Origin: B1 sp034439755
GTDB taxonomy: Bacteria > Bacteroidota > Bacteroidia > UKL13-3
Length of the DNA: 28,882 nucleotides
Reading direction: 5' to 3'
NCBI GenBank assembly: GCA_034439755.1
Contig: JAWXAZ010000071.1
Location: 1-28,882, forward strand
Part shown: positions 1-8,232 of the stretch, one piece after another
How the letters are laid out: each line of letters begins with the position of its first letter
Position numbering within the stretch: the first letter of the stretch is position 1
Notes under the pieces: generated by a model
Told to the model about the DNA's origin: nothing
The model's database searches: none
Seen by the model: only the letters and a program-made list of their open reading frames with translations
Position numbers and translations under genes: made by a program

Positions 1-1287
1 ATAAGGGAAATGGTAAATTTTGTTGCGGTTGGCCAAATGTGGCATTAAGTTCGATTGGGCACAAACGGCCACATTTGCAGGTATTTGCGCCAACTTATCT
101 TGGATAGCAGAAATATTTAAAGGGCTAAAATAGTGAGTTGGATCAAACAGATTTTCATTTTCAACTTTATAATCGGCCAATCTATGTTGCATATAAGAAA
201 TGCTTGTGTAAGCAGTTAATAAAACTGCACTTATAAGAATTGCATATTTAATTCGATTGTTATTAAAGCTGTTGATGCTGGCTAATAAGGCCAATGAAAT
301 TACAAAGGCCAATTCAATTTGATAATGAAAACTCATACCCCAAAAGGCCAATTCTTTGTTCCATAATTTTTGCATCAAAATAGGCAGGGCCATCCATAAA
401 TAAATGGGTCTAAATAAGAGGGCAAATCCACCCGAAAGAAACAAAACCCAAATAAATTCTTGCTTTACCATTTCAAAACTATCTGGCTGAATATGGCTAA
501 AATAAAACATCTTAAGCATTTCAATGGGGTGAGAAATGATGTATATAATGATTGATTCGAGGTTGTTACCAAGGTGAGAAAATCTTGAAAGTTGTTCAAA
601 TTTTCCTGCGGGGCTAAGGGCTGGCATCCAAATTTTGGCTGCAATAAAAAACCATGAAAAGGCGATTAGGATCAGACCGAAAGAAAAATAAACATTGTTA
701 CGGCCATTTTCTTTATAAACAAAACCTAAGCTCATGGCGGTAAATGCGGCAAAAATGGCCATATTTTCTTTTGAAATGAGCAAGGCTAAAAAGCAAATTG
801 CGCTTAAGAAATAAGAATCTTTTTTGTAAAAATAAAAGAGCCAAGGAATAAAGCAAGCGCCAATTACATTATCGTGGTAATCGAATGCCAGCGCGGCGTA
901 AATGGCAAAGCTCGAAAACAATTGGACGAGTAGAAGGGCGGTTAAATTCTGGCTTAATTTGAACTCTTGGGCTAATTTTACCAATCCGATGCCGCCAAAA
1001 ATGAGGGCCAAATTTTGAAATATCAATAAGGTATAGGAGCCAAATAGCCAGTAGAACGGCGAAATTATGGGCACCCAAAGGCTAATATGTAAGGCCAAAT
1101 AGGGTGTTTCTTGTCCGCCTAATAATTGGGTACAAATGGCTTGTTGGAAATGGGCATACTGAAACAAGGCTTGGTTTGCAATACCATAATCGAGGCCAAA
1201 GGTTCTATAAAAATAGTGATTTGGTAGCGTAAGTATGGAAAAGACCAAGAAGAAAAAAAAGAGTACAATATTTCTATTGCTAAGCAT
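1..1287 (-). CDS. DUF2079 family membrane protein, C-terminus beyond window
   Basis: An open frame of 429 codons starts at the ATG at 1285-1287 and runs off the left edge without a stop, so the C-terminus is missing. The protein is strongly hydrophobic, with a first membrane helix at about residues 7-22. Family-like motifs are visible: FGLDYGIANQ (Asp33) near the N-terminus, ALAFDYHDN in the middle, and NLMPHLANRNKIYHFPY at the truncated end. These match DUF2079, multi-pass membrane proteins distantly similar to the glycosyltransferase-C fold. The substrate is unknown. The start lies 1 bp past the stop of the upstream dioxygenase, so the two are almost certainly co-transcribed. Family assignment is fairly firm; function is not known. 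Confidence 0.8.
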   Translation of the reverse strand, partial: MLSNRNIVLFFFFLVFSILTLPNHYFYRTFGLDYGIANQALFQYAHFQQAICTQLLGGQETPYLALHISLWVPIISPFYWLFGSYTLLIFQNLALIFGGIGLVKLAQEFKLSQNLTALLLVQLFSSFAIYAALAFDYHDNVIGACFIPWLFYFYKKDSYFLSAICFLALLISKENMAIFAAFTAMSLGFVYKENGRNNVYFSFGLILIAFSWFFIAAKIWMPALSPAGKFEQLSRFSHLGNNLESIIIYIISHPIEMLKMFYFSHIQPDSFEMVKQEFIWVLFLSGGFALLFRPIYLWMALPILMQKLWNKELAFWGMSFHYQIELAFVISLALLASINSFNNNRIKYAILISAVLLTAYTSISYMQHRLADYKVENENLFDPTHYFSPLNISAIQDKLAQIPANVAVCAQSNLMPHLANRNKIYHFPY

Positions 1288-1288
1288 G

Positions 1289-2227
1289 TTATTTTAGTCC
1301 AATTTCTTTGAGTCGTTCTAGGAGATAATCGCCAGCCGAAATAGGTGCTTCGAGAATGGGATTGGTTTGACTTACGCAGCCTGGTAAAGCATCTAACCTC
1401 ATTTCGCTTCTTGGGTGTAAAAAGAAAGGAATTGAGTACCTAGAAGTATTCCATTTTTCTCTTGGTGGATTGATTACCCTGTGTGTGGTACTTTTTAATA
1501 CCCCATTGGTTAAACGTTGCAACATATCGCCCACATTAACCACCAATTGGTTTGGCAAAGTGGTAATTCCTACCCATTGGTTTTGTTTATTTAAAACCTC
1601 TAATCCTTCTGCACTTGCCCCCATGAGTAGGGTTATTAGGTTAATGTCTTCGTGTTCTGCTGCTCTCACTGCCGACTTAGGTTCGGAGGTAATTGGGGGA
1701 TAGTGAATGGGACGAAGAATGCTATTTCCATGTAATATTTTTTGATCGAAATATGATTCTTCTAAATTTAAATAAAGCGCAATTGCCCTAAGCATGTATT
1801 TACCGGTTTCTTCTAATTGCTTATATGCCTTTAATCCATTTAAATTAAACTCGGGTAGTTCAGAAACAAAAACGTTTTCTGGGTACTCACTTTTAATGGG
1901 GTCGTTACCAACAACAGTTTGTCCAAAGTGCCAAAATTCTTTTAAATCGCCTTCATTTCGGCCCTTTGCATGTTCCTTGCCAAAGCTGGTATATCCGCGT
2001 TGGCCAGACTGTCCGGTAATTTCATATTTCTTTTTTTGTTCGTTGCTTAAATTAAAAAAGTTCTGACATTGCCAGTATAAATTTTGGCTCACTTCATCCT
2101 CTAAAAGGTGACCTTTTATAGCCACAAATCCAATATCGGAGTATGCTTTTCCAAGTGCTTGAACAAAGTTGTTTTTCTTAATTGGATCTCCACTTAGGAA
2201 GTCGCTTAAATCAATTGAAGGTATCAT
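1289..2227 (-). CDS. isopenicillin N synthase-like Fe(II)/2-oxoglutarate dioxygenase
   Basis: This 312-residue protein has the layout of the 2OG-Fe(II) dioxygenase family: an N-terminal DIOX_N-type domain (about 1-130) and a C-terminal double-stranded beta-helix. The iron-binding triad is His192-x-Asp194 (in EHEDIN) and His249 (in TTHRV). Arg263 and Ser265 (in SRYSIPFF) form the RxS motif that binds the carboxylate of 2-oxoglutarate or a related substrate. Length is normal for bacterial members. Such enzymes oxidise small molecules in the cytosol; the substrate cannot be read from sequence. It starts 15 bp after tamB and ends 1 bp before the DUF2079 gene, so it is the middle gene of a likely three-gene operon. 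No signal peptide is seen. Confidence 0.87.
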   Translation of the reverse strand: MIPSIDLSDFLSGDPIKKNNFVQALGKAYSDIGFVAIKGHLLEDEVSQNLYWQCQNFFNLSNEQKKKYEITGQSGQRGYTSFGKEHAKGRNEGDLKEFWHFGQTVVGNDPIKSEYPENVFVSELPEFNLNGLKAYKQLEETGKYMLRAIALYLNLEESYFDQKILHGNSILRPIHYPPITSEPKSAVRAAEHEDINLITLLMGASAEGLEVLNKQNQWVGITTLPNQLVVNVGDMLQRLTNGVLKSTTHRVINPPREKWNTSRYSIPFFLHPRSEMRLDALPGCVSQTNPILEAPISAGDYLLERLKEIGLK

Positions 2228-2242
2228 ATTTAAATAAAAATT

Positions 2243-5200
2243 TTATTGGAAAGATTTCTTTTGTTTTTTGAATAATTCATTGAGGTGATCAAATTCTTTT
2301 CGATAGAACAAACCCGTACCAGAAGTAATTACATTTCGGTTATAGAGTGCATCAAATCCACTCTTGTTAAAGAATTTTAGTTTCGTATTTCCGTTCTTTT
2401 TAAGGTTATAAGTTGCAGAAAAGTTTGTTTGCGTTTGATCAATGGCATAACTGGTTTGCACTTCTAACCTATTATCTAGAAAACGTTTTGAAGCAGATAA
2501 AAGTACCGTTCTACCTTTGGTAGGATCGGATGCATTTAACAAATCAACGCTTAAATCTATATTGGGAACGGCTTTGCCTATTAAACTGGCAGCTTGTTTA
2601 CTTAATAAATCAGAAACTGTTTGCGAGCCAATGGTGCTGGCTGCGCTATTATTTGAATTGTTAATAGGCACAAAACTTCCAGAAATTAACAAGAAAAGCA
2701 TTTGTTGGTTCATCATTTCTGGCTCTCTTCTAAAATTAGCCACTACGGCATTTAATTCGGAAGCTGCCGCTCCTGTAACATTGTTTTGTAAATCTGGGAA
2801 ATTTAAGTCAAAAACAAATTCTGGTTTTTCTACAATTCCCCCAATGTTAATGATACATTCTACTGGCACTCGCACGTTAGGGTCTGGCGAGTTGCTCATG
2901 TTTACAATTTCGTTGATGGATGTTTTTAAAGCATAAACGCCCTTAATGTTTAGCAAACCTGTGAGGGGATCGCCCGACCATTTTATGCGACTACCAGGTT
3001 TTAAATCGAACTTTTTAGCCACCACATTTAACGCACTAAACCGGTATTCGCCTTCTGTTAATTCATAATCGCCATCCATGGTAAAATTACCATTTGGCAG
3101 GTAATTCATTTTCAAATTACCCACCCCTTTAGCCTTTATTCTATCATCTGATTTGGCATCGAAAATCACCTGAATTTCTGCATTGGTATTCGCCTTAATA
3201 TTCATGTAAACACCAATACCAAATGTTGGTCGGGCACTTTTTCCTGAATAAGAGAAAAGGGTATCGCGGCTTACAAAATGGATGTAAGACTCCCCTGTTT
3301 CTGTGCTTGCTCCAAAAGGATTAACCATAATCTTAGTTCCCTTTTCACTTTTCACATCAATGTATAAAGCTAAGTTGTTATCGGTTCCCTTCATTTTAAA
3401 ATCGCCCGTAGCATATACATTCCCATAAAACAATTCATTGTCTTTTACGGTTGTTTTTAAGACTTGAAATGAAGAGAATTGGTCAATATTAATATCATAT
3501 TTTAGAGAGCTAAATCCCTTGTGCATTATCTTTCCGTTTACCCTTGCTGTATTTTTATTTTCGTCCTCAATGTTAAAAGGCAAAATTTTAATAAGCTCGT
3601 CATCAAAATTTACCAAGGCCTTTTCTAAATGGTAATTTGTTTGCAAATAATCAACCTTAAAATCTACTTGGTTAATTTGCAATTGACCATTCATTTTAAG
3701 TTGATCTATGGGCCCAGATAATTTAGCATTTAACCTTGCATCTCCATTGTAAAGCTTTACGTAATCTTTTACAAATGCCTGAAAAGCTGGCACTTTAGAA
3801 TCTTTAAAATCAATGTTGAGATCCAGGTTTTTATTAGAAATTTGATATTTCCCAGCTCCTCTTAACTGATTTATTTTCCCTTTTAAGGAAGTAAAATCTA
3901 TCAATAAATCGTCTTCGTTTTCTCGATAACTAATATTCAGTGAATAATCGCCAAGGGTATCATAGTCGAGGCTTAAATCTGTGGTCTTAATTTGAGCAAT
4001 CACCACGTCTCTTGATCCCATGTTTTTATAAACTAAGAAGCCATTTGCTAAGCCGCCAAAGGCTACATTTGATTCACTAAAAAACTCGTTATAGGTATTG
4101 AGTTCAAGGTTTTCTAGCTTGGCACTTATATTTTTCTGCTTGCCATTATAATCGTAAAAGCCATCTAAAAGAATTTCTTGTTTTCCATTTTCAATTTTAA
4201 ACCCATTAAAATTGATCGATTTATCATTTAACTCAATTTTTTTTCCAGCTAGAATTTGCCACCGAGAATTCCCTGCCTGAATCCAAGAAGGTTCAAAATT
4301 CAAGAATAATGCGTTTGGTTCAAACAGAATCTCATGGTTAAACACCCCTTGAACAAGGCTGCTTGAGTCCATAATTTGATAATGTAAATCCCAAATATTT
4401 TCTTTGGCATCTGCCTTTAAAGCAAAATCTCCAACCCACAAAGAATCTACCTTTCCAAGGGTTTTAAATCCTAAAATAAGGCTAGCCGAAGTGCGCGAAT
4501 CCTCCGTTATTTTAAAGGTAGTTTGGTTCATGATGGTGCCCTCATAATTGATGTTACCAATATAGCCAGCTAACTCGTACGACTCATTTTCTGTGTTTAC
4601 AAATCCCTCCAAATCAACATTTGACGCATTAAATCCAGGAAAAAGCAAGGGTGAAATATTGGCAGTATTGAGAATATCTAATTCTAGTGAAAATTTTTGT
4701 TTAGAAAACTTAGGTTTAACCGTTTCAAAATAATTATTAGCAAGACCAAGCGTCCAATATTTCAACTGATCATATAAAGTAGTAAAATCAAATTCGCCCT
4801 TAATTTTTCCCTTGGCAAAATCGCTGTATAATGTTATCGATTCTTCTTCGTCATTTTGGGCCTCAATTCTTATTTGATTGATTCTATAAGAATACCCATA
4901 CTTTTCATAATGAAAATCGTCTATAGCCAATTCGCCATATTGATCGTTTAAATCCTTAAAATAATAGTTGGCTTTAAAAATGGCACCTAGGCTAATTTTC
5001 TGATCAGAAAAATTAAGTGCTTTTAGGTTCACATTTTCAATGGCTCCATCTAAAACAAAATGCTTGAAGGAATTAGATAAATCTAATGCTAAGGAAGATT
5101 GCATTACTAAATTGGTATCGTTTACATCCAAATTAGCATGCAAGTTTTTATGAATAATATTCCCTTTTAAATTCAAATCATGGTAGACATATTGGTTGTA

Positions 5201-6595
5201 TTCTATTGAATTAATTTGCGTTTCAAATTTGGCATCAATGGTATTTAAATCAAATCCCTTTCCATTTACATGTGCCCTAAAATCTAATACCCCCAGCGAT
5301 TTATTACTCAAAAAACTCCCCAATTGAAAGCTATTCATTTCAATATTTCCAGAATATTCGCTCAACATGGTGCTTTCGTTTAGCTTCATATTTAAATCGG
5401 TTTGGGCCGAACCAAACGCCGTTTCGAAGCTTCCATAACTCACAAAATCTTTATAAAAACCCGTATAATTTCCTTTATAGGTAATCTTTCCCAAATCTGC
5501 CAACTCACTTGGCAATTCCACGTCTATAATGGTTTCAAGTTCTTTCTTATTGGTAGAAAAATAATCGAGCCTTAAGTCCATAAATGTTTCCTCTATATTG
5601 GGCAAACCTCTAAAAGTTAAATCCCCTTTAGCGCGTGTTTCTTCGCCAACCGATGCCAAAAAGTCTTTGATGCGAAGGTTACTTATAGGCCCTTTTGCCG
5701 AGCCACTTACTGTGGCAGCATATTTATAATTTTTAAACTCAGGCACAAAATAAACAATGTCCTTCATATCCACATGGCTATTTTTTAAATTGGCCTTTAA
5801 AACAACCTTATTTAAAAAGTCAGCGTAATCTTCCCAAGAATGCGAATTCATGCTAAAATAATCCTTCAAATGACTGTTTGGCGTAACCATGTCTAGGTTC
5901 CTTAATTCTATTATTGAAGGCGAAATAATGGCCAAGGCCTTCATGCGCAAAATCTCAAAACCACTGCGCTCTTTGGTGCTAAAATTCTTCACATCAAACA
6001 CCATTGAATCGTCATATAAACTAAAGCATTTCGACCTAAAATTGGTTTCATAAAAATGCATGCGGTTATAGTCGAAACCTTCTGGAAAGAACTTACCCGT
6101 AGAATCAACATACATAAAGCGCGTATCCATGCATTCCAAATTCCTCAATTCAAGGTGAAATGGTGGCGCATTGGGATCGGAAACGGTGGTATCATTTGGA
6201 TCAGAAAAAAGGTTTATCACATCCAAACTATAGGTTCCATCTTTGTAGGTGGTAATTTTACACAACCCATCATCCAAAACCACATCATTTAAAATAAATT
6301 TTGTTGAATCGAGGTGCATTCCAATTAAACTAAATTGCAACCTACCAGCATAAAAGGTTGTATCATTCCTCTGATCGCCAAAATTTACGCGCCTTAAACT
6401 AAAATATGTCCAGCCATCATAACTAATTTCGCCTATTTCTATTCTCGTATGAAATGTTTTATTTACGTAGGTAGTTAACCGTTTTACAAGGTAATTTTGA
6501 AAAGTAAACGTGTTAAATAGAAGGTATAGCAGCATCAACAGACCAATAAAGCCTGCAGATAAAACATAAGATATTTTGATAAACTTCTTTAGCAA
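2243..6595 (-). CDS. tamB: TamB/DUF490 translocation and assembly module protein
   Basis: A 1450-residue AsmA-like/TamB protein, somewhat longer than the proteobacterial form, as is usual in this phylum. A single N-terminal membrane anchor (about residues 9-28) is followed by long beta-rich repeats and a conserved C-terminal DUF490 domain (roughly 1050-1400). TamB proteins span the periplasm and are linked to outer-membrane protein insertion and phospholipid transport. The start codon is TTG at 6593-6595: an in-frame stop lies just upstream, no ATG occurs before codon 21, and starting there would cut into the anchor. A full-consensus promoter sits at 6618-6648. Head-to-head pairing with tsaD is common in Bacteroidota. 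Two genes follow in the same direction at short spacing. Confidence 0.9.
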   Translation of the reverse strand: MLKKFIKISYVLSAGFIGLLMLLYLLFNTFTFQNYLVKRLTTYVNKTFHTRIEIGEISYDGWTYFSLRRVNFGDQRNDTTFYAGRLQFSLIGMHLDSTKFILNDVVLDDGLCKITTYKDGTYSLDVINLFSDPNDTTVSDPNAPPFHLELRNLECMDTRFMYVDSTGKFFPEGFDYNRMHFYETNFRSKCFSLYDDSMVFDVKNFSTKERSGFEILRMKALAIISPSIIELRNLDMVTPNSHLKDYFSMNSHSWEDYADFLNKVVLKANLKNSHVDMKDIVYFVPEFKNYKYAATVSGSAKGPISNLRIKDFLASVGEETRAKGDLTFRGLPNIEETFMDLRLDYFSTNKKELETIIDVELPSELADLGKITYKGNYTGFYKDFVSYGSFETAFGSAQTDLNMKLNESTMLSEYSGNIEMNSFQLGSFLSNKSLGVLDFRAHVNGKGFDLNTIDAKFETQINSIEYNQYVYHDLNLKGNIIHKNLHANLDVNDTNLVMQSSLALDLSNSFKHFVLDGAIENVNLKALNFSDQKISLGAIFKANYYFKDLNDQYGELAIDDFHYEKYGYSYRINQIRIEAQNDEEESITLYSDFAKGKIKGEFDFTTLYDQLKYWTLGLANNYFETVKPKFSKQKFSLELDILNTANISPLLFPGFNASNVDLEGFVNTENESYELAGYIGNINYEGTIMNQTTFKITEDSRTSASLILGFKTLGKVDSLWVGDFALKADAKENIWDLHYQIMDSSSLVQGVFNHEILFEPNALFLNFEPSWIQAGNSRWQILAGKKIELNDKSINFNGFKIENGKQEILLDGFYDYNGKQKNISAKLENLELNTYNEFFSESNVAFGGLANGFLVYKNMGSRDVVIAQIKTTDLSLDYDTLGDYSLNISYRENEDDLLIDFTSLKGKINQLRGAGKYQISNKNLDLNIDFKDSKVPAFQAFVKDYVKLYNGDARLNAKLSGPIDQLKMNGQLQINQVDFKVDYLQTNYHLEKALVNFDDELIKILPFNIEDENKNTARVNGKIMHKGFSSLKYDINIDQFSSFQVLKTTVKDNELFYGNVYATGDFKMKGTDNNLALYIDVKSEKGTKIMVNPFGASTETGESYIHFVSRDTLFSYSGKSARPTFGIGVYMNIKANTNAEIQVIFDAKSDDRIKAKGVGNLKMNYLPNGNFTMDGDYELTEGEYRFSALNVVAKKFDLKPGSRIKWSGDPLTGLLNIKGVYALKTSINEIVNMSNSPDPNVRVPVECIINIGGIVEKPEFVFDLNFPDLQNNVTGAAASELNAVVANFRREPEMMNQQMLFLLISGSFVPINNSNNSAASTIGSQTVSDLLSKQAASLIGKAVPNIDLSVDLLNASDPTKGRTVLLSASKRFLDNRLEVQTSYAIDQTQTNFSATYNLKKNGNTKLKFFNKSGFDALYNRNVITSGTGLFYRKEFDHLNELFKKQKKSFQ

Positions 6596-6605
6596 CGTAG
6601 TTTTG
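6576..6605 (+). promoter_or_regulatory. Bacteroidota-type promoter for tsaD
   Basis: TTG at 6576-6578, exactly 19 bp, then TAGTTTTG at 6598-6605, a full match to the -33/-7 consensus. The predicted start of transcription is near 6609. It lies across the first codons of tamB and faces the tamB promoter, so both cannot be occupied at once. Confidence 0.75.
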
Positions 6606-6617
6606 TAGGAAAGTTAA

Positions 6618-6648
6618 CAAATATAAGCGTGCTATCAAACTTGTCAAA
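6618..6648 (-). promoter_or_regulatory. Bacteroidota-type promoter for tamB
   Basis: On the minus strand, a TTG -33 element (6645-6647, within TTTG) is followed by exactly 19 bp and TATATTTG (6618-6625), a perfect match to TAnnTTTG. The predicted transcription start is near 6614, giving a leader of about 18 nt before the TTG start codon. The element overlaps the first codons of tsaD. Confidence 0.75.
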
Positions 6649-7642
6649 GGATATTATTATCCTAGCCATAGAATCATCCTGCGACGATACCGCAGCCTCC
6701 ATTATTAAAAATGGAAAAATCTTATCGAACCAAGTTGCCACCCAGGCCATTCACGAACAATATGGTGGCGTGGTGCCAGAATTGGCCAGCAGGGCACATC
6801 AGCAAAATATTGTTCCCGTGGTAGACATTGCTTTAAAAGAAGCAGGTATCGGTCTGAACCAATTATCGGCTATCGCTTTTACCAAAGGTCCGGGTTTAAT
6901 TGGCTCTTTGATGGTAGGCTCCTCTTTTGCCAAATCTCTTGCCTTGGCTTTAAACATTCCCCTTATTGGTATTCACCACATGCAAGCCCATGTGTTGGCT
7001 CATTTTATTGACGACCCAAAACCTACATTTCCTTTTTTATGCTTAACCGTTAGTGGTGGACATACACAAATCGTAAAAATGACTAACTATTTTGAACAGG
7101 AAATTTTGGGTAAAACCATTGATGATGCTGCCGGGGAGGCATTTGATAAAGCCGCCAAAATGCTGGGACTCCCCTATCCGGGCGGACCCTTGGTAGATCA
7201 ATATGCACAATTGGGGAATGCAGATGCATTTGCTTTTCCCAATCCCAATATTCCAGATTTAGACTTTAGTTTTAGTGGTATAAAAACCGCTATTTTATAT
7301 TTTATCAGAAAACAAGAATTATTGAACCCCAATTTTATTGAAGAAAATTTGAATGATTTGTGTGCATCCATTCAAAAAACATTTATCAAACATCTGATGA
7401 AAAAACTGATAAAGACATCGGATCAGACCGACATAAAACAAGTAAGCCTAGCAGGCGGAGTAAGCGCCAACAGCGGGTTAAGAAGTGCCATTGAAAGTGA
7501 AGGATTGAAGCGCGGATGGCAAACATTTATACCTGCCTTTCAATATTGTACAGACAATGCCGCGATGATTGCCATGGCTGCGCATTATAAATTTTTAACC
7601 CAAAGTTTTGAATCTATTGAAACTACTCCATTTGCAAGATAA
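6629..7642 (+). CDS. tsaD: tRNA N6-threonylcarbamoyladenosine transferase subunit TsaD
   Basis: TsaD (Kae1/YgjD family, ASKHA fold) transfers the threonylcarbamoyl group to A37 of ANN-decoding tRNAs, working with TsaB and TsaE in the cytosol. The 337-residue length is typical. Visible motifs: LAIESSCDDTAAS near the N-terminus, the metal ligands His117 and His121 (HMQAH), the nucleotide-binding VSGGHTQI (141-148), and Asp309 in CTDNAAM as the third metal ligand. The start is uncertain. GTG at 6629 is used here; TTG at 6641 would give a product nearer the usual N-terminus. No ATG is available, because an in-frame stop lies at 6590-6592. It is divergent from tamB with only 33 bp between start codons. 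Confidence 0.95.
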   Translation: MLSNLSKDIIILAIESSCDDTAASIIKNGKILSNQVATQAIHEQYGGVVPELASRAHQQNIVPVVDIALKEAGIGLNQLSAIAFTKGPGLIGSLMVGSSFAKSLALALNIPLIGIHHMQAHVLAHFIDDPKPTFPFLCLTVSGGHTQIVKMTNYFEQEILGKTIDDAAGEAFDKAAKMLGLPYPGGPLVDQYAQLGNADAFAFPNPNIPDLDFSFSGIKTAILYFIRKQELLNPNFIEENLNDLCASIQKTFIKHLMKKLIKTSDQTDIKQVSLAGGVSANSGLRSAIESEGLKRGWQTFIPAFQYCTDNAAMIAMAAHYKFLTQSFESIETTPFAR

Positions 7643-7645
7643 TTG

Positions 7646-7653
7646 TATCTTTG
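7646..7653 (+). promoter_or_regulatory. possible -7 element upstream of sixA
   Basis: TATCTTTG matches TAnnTTTG and lies 37 bp before the sixA start codon, just after the tsaD stop. No TTG is found at the right distance upstream, so this is a weak call. Confidence 0.35.
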
Positions 7654-7690
7654 ATTTTAGTTTTAGGTATACTTTTAAACATTTAGTGCG

Positions 7691-8185
7691 ATGAAACAAT
7701 TAATACTGATGAGACATGGAAAGGCCCAAAAAGGCTTTGGTTTGGTAAGCGATTTTGATAGGAAATTGGAGGAAAGAGGCTTTCAGGATGCCTTGCTTGT
7801 GGCAAAAGCTTTGGGTAAGTCTAAGTTTATACCGCAATATTTGGTTGCTAGTCCGGCCATGCGCACAAAATCTACCGCCTTGGTGGTTTCGAAAGAACTT
7901 AAAATTAAAAATTTAGAACTAGATAATGCTATTTACGAGGCAAGTATAGACGACTTAATGAAGGTAATAAGGGGCTTTGACGACCATGTTGAAACGGCAA
8001 TGTTGGTTGGGCATAATCCATCTATTACAGGCATGGTAGGCTATTTAACCGATACCTTTATAGAACATGTTCCAACTTCTGGCATTGTTGTTGTAAAGTT
8101 TGCAGAAAGTACCTGGAAAATCACAAACAACAGAACGGGCAAACTCATTTGGAATCAAACGCCAAAGGGATTTTCGCTTGTTTGA
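7691..8185 (+). CDS. sixA: SixA-like phosphohistidine phosphatase
   Basis: A 164-residue protein of the histidine phosphatase (phosphoglycerate mutase) superfamily. The catalytic LMRHGKA motif is at residues 6-12, with the phosphorylated His at residue 9, and the second catalytic His lies in VGHNPSITG near residue 105. Size and motif spacing fit SixA, which removes phosphate from phosphohistidine, for example on HPt domains or phosphotransfer proteins. The ATG start gives a protein that begins directly with the first beta strand. It follows tsaD by 48 bp on the same strand and may share its transcript. The exact target in this organism is unknown. Confidence 0.87.
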   Translation: MKQLILMRHGKAQKGFGLVSDFDRKLEERGFQDALLVAKALGKSKFIPQYLVASPAMRTKSTALVVSKELKIKNLELDNAIYEASIDDLMKVIRGFDDHVETAMLVGHNPSITGMVGYLTDTFIEHVPTSGIVVVKFAESTWKITNNRTGKLIWNQTPKGFSLV

Positions 8186-8207
8186 ACCAAGAAATTAGGT
8201 ACTTTTA
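8178..8207 (+). promoter_or_regulatory. promoter for the OmpA/TPR gene
   Basis: TTG at 8178-8180, exactly 19 bp, then TACTTTTA at 8200-8207, which matches TAnnTTTG in all but the last base. It overlaps the 3' end of sixA and would give a leader of about 22 nt before the ATG at 8233. Confidence 0.6.
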
Positions 8208-8232
8208 TGGCATTAAATTATTTGAATTAACT

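Noticed and set aside
2517..2936. 139-codon plus-strand frame inside tamB
   Set aside because: It is the antisense shadow of the conserved C-terminal part of tamB and shows no motif of its own.
8149..8232. Longer N-terminus for the OmpA protein
   Set aside because: It would overlap sixA and hide the signal peptide; a promoter at 8178-8207 also lies inside it.
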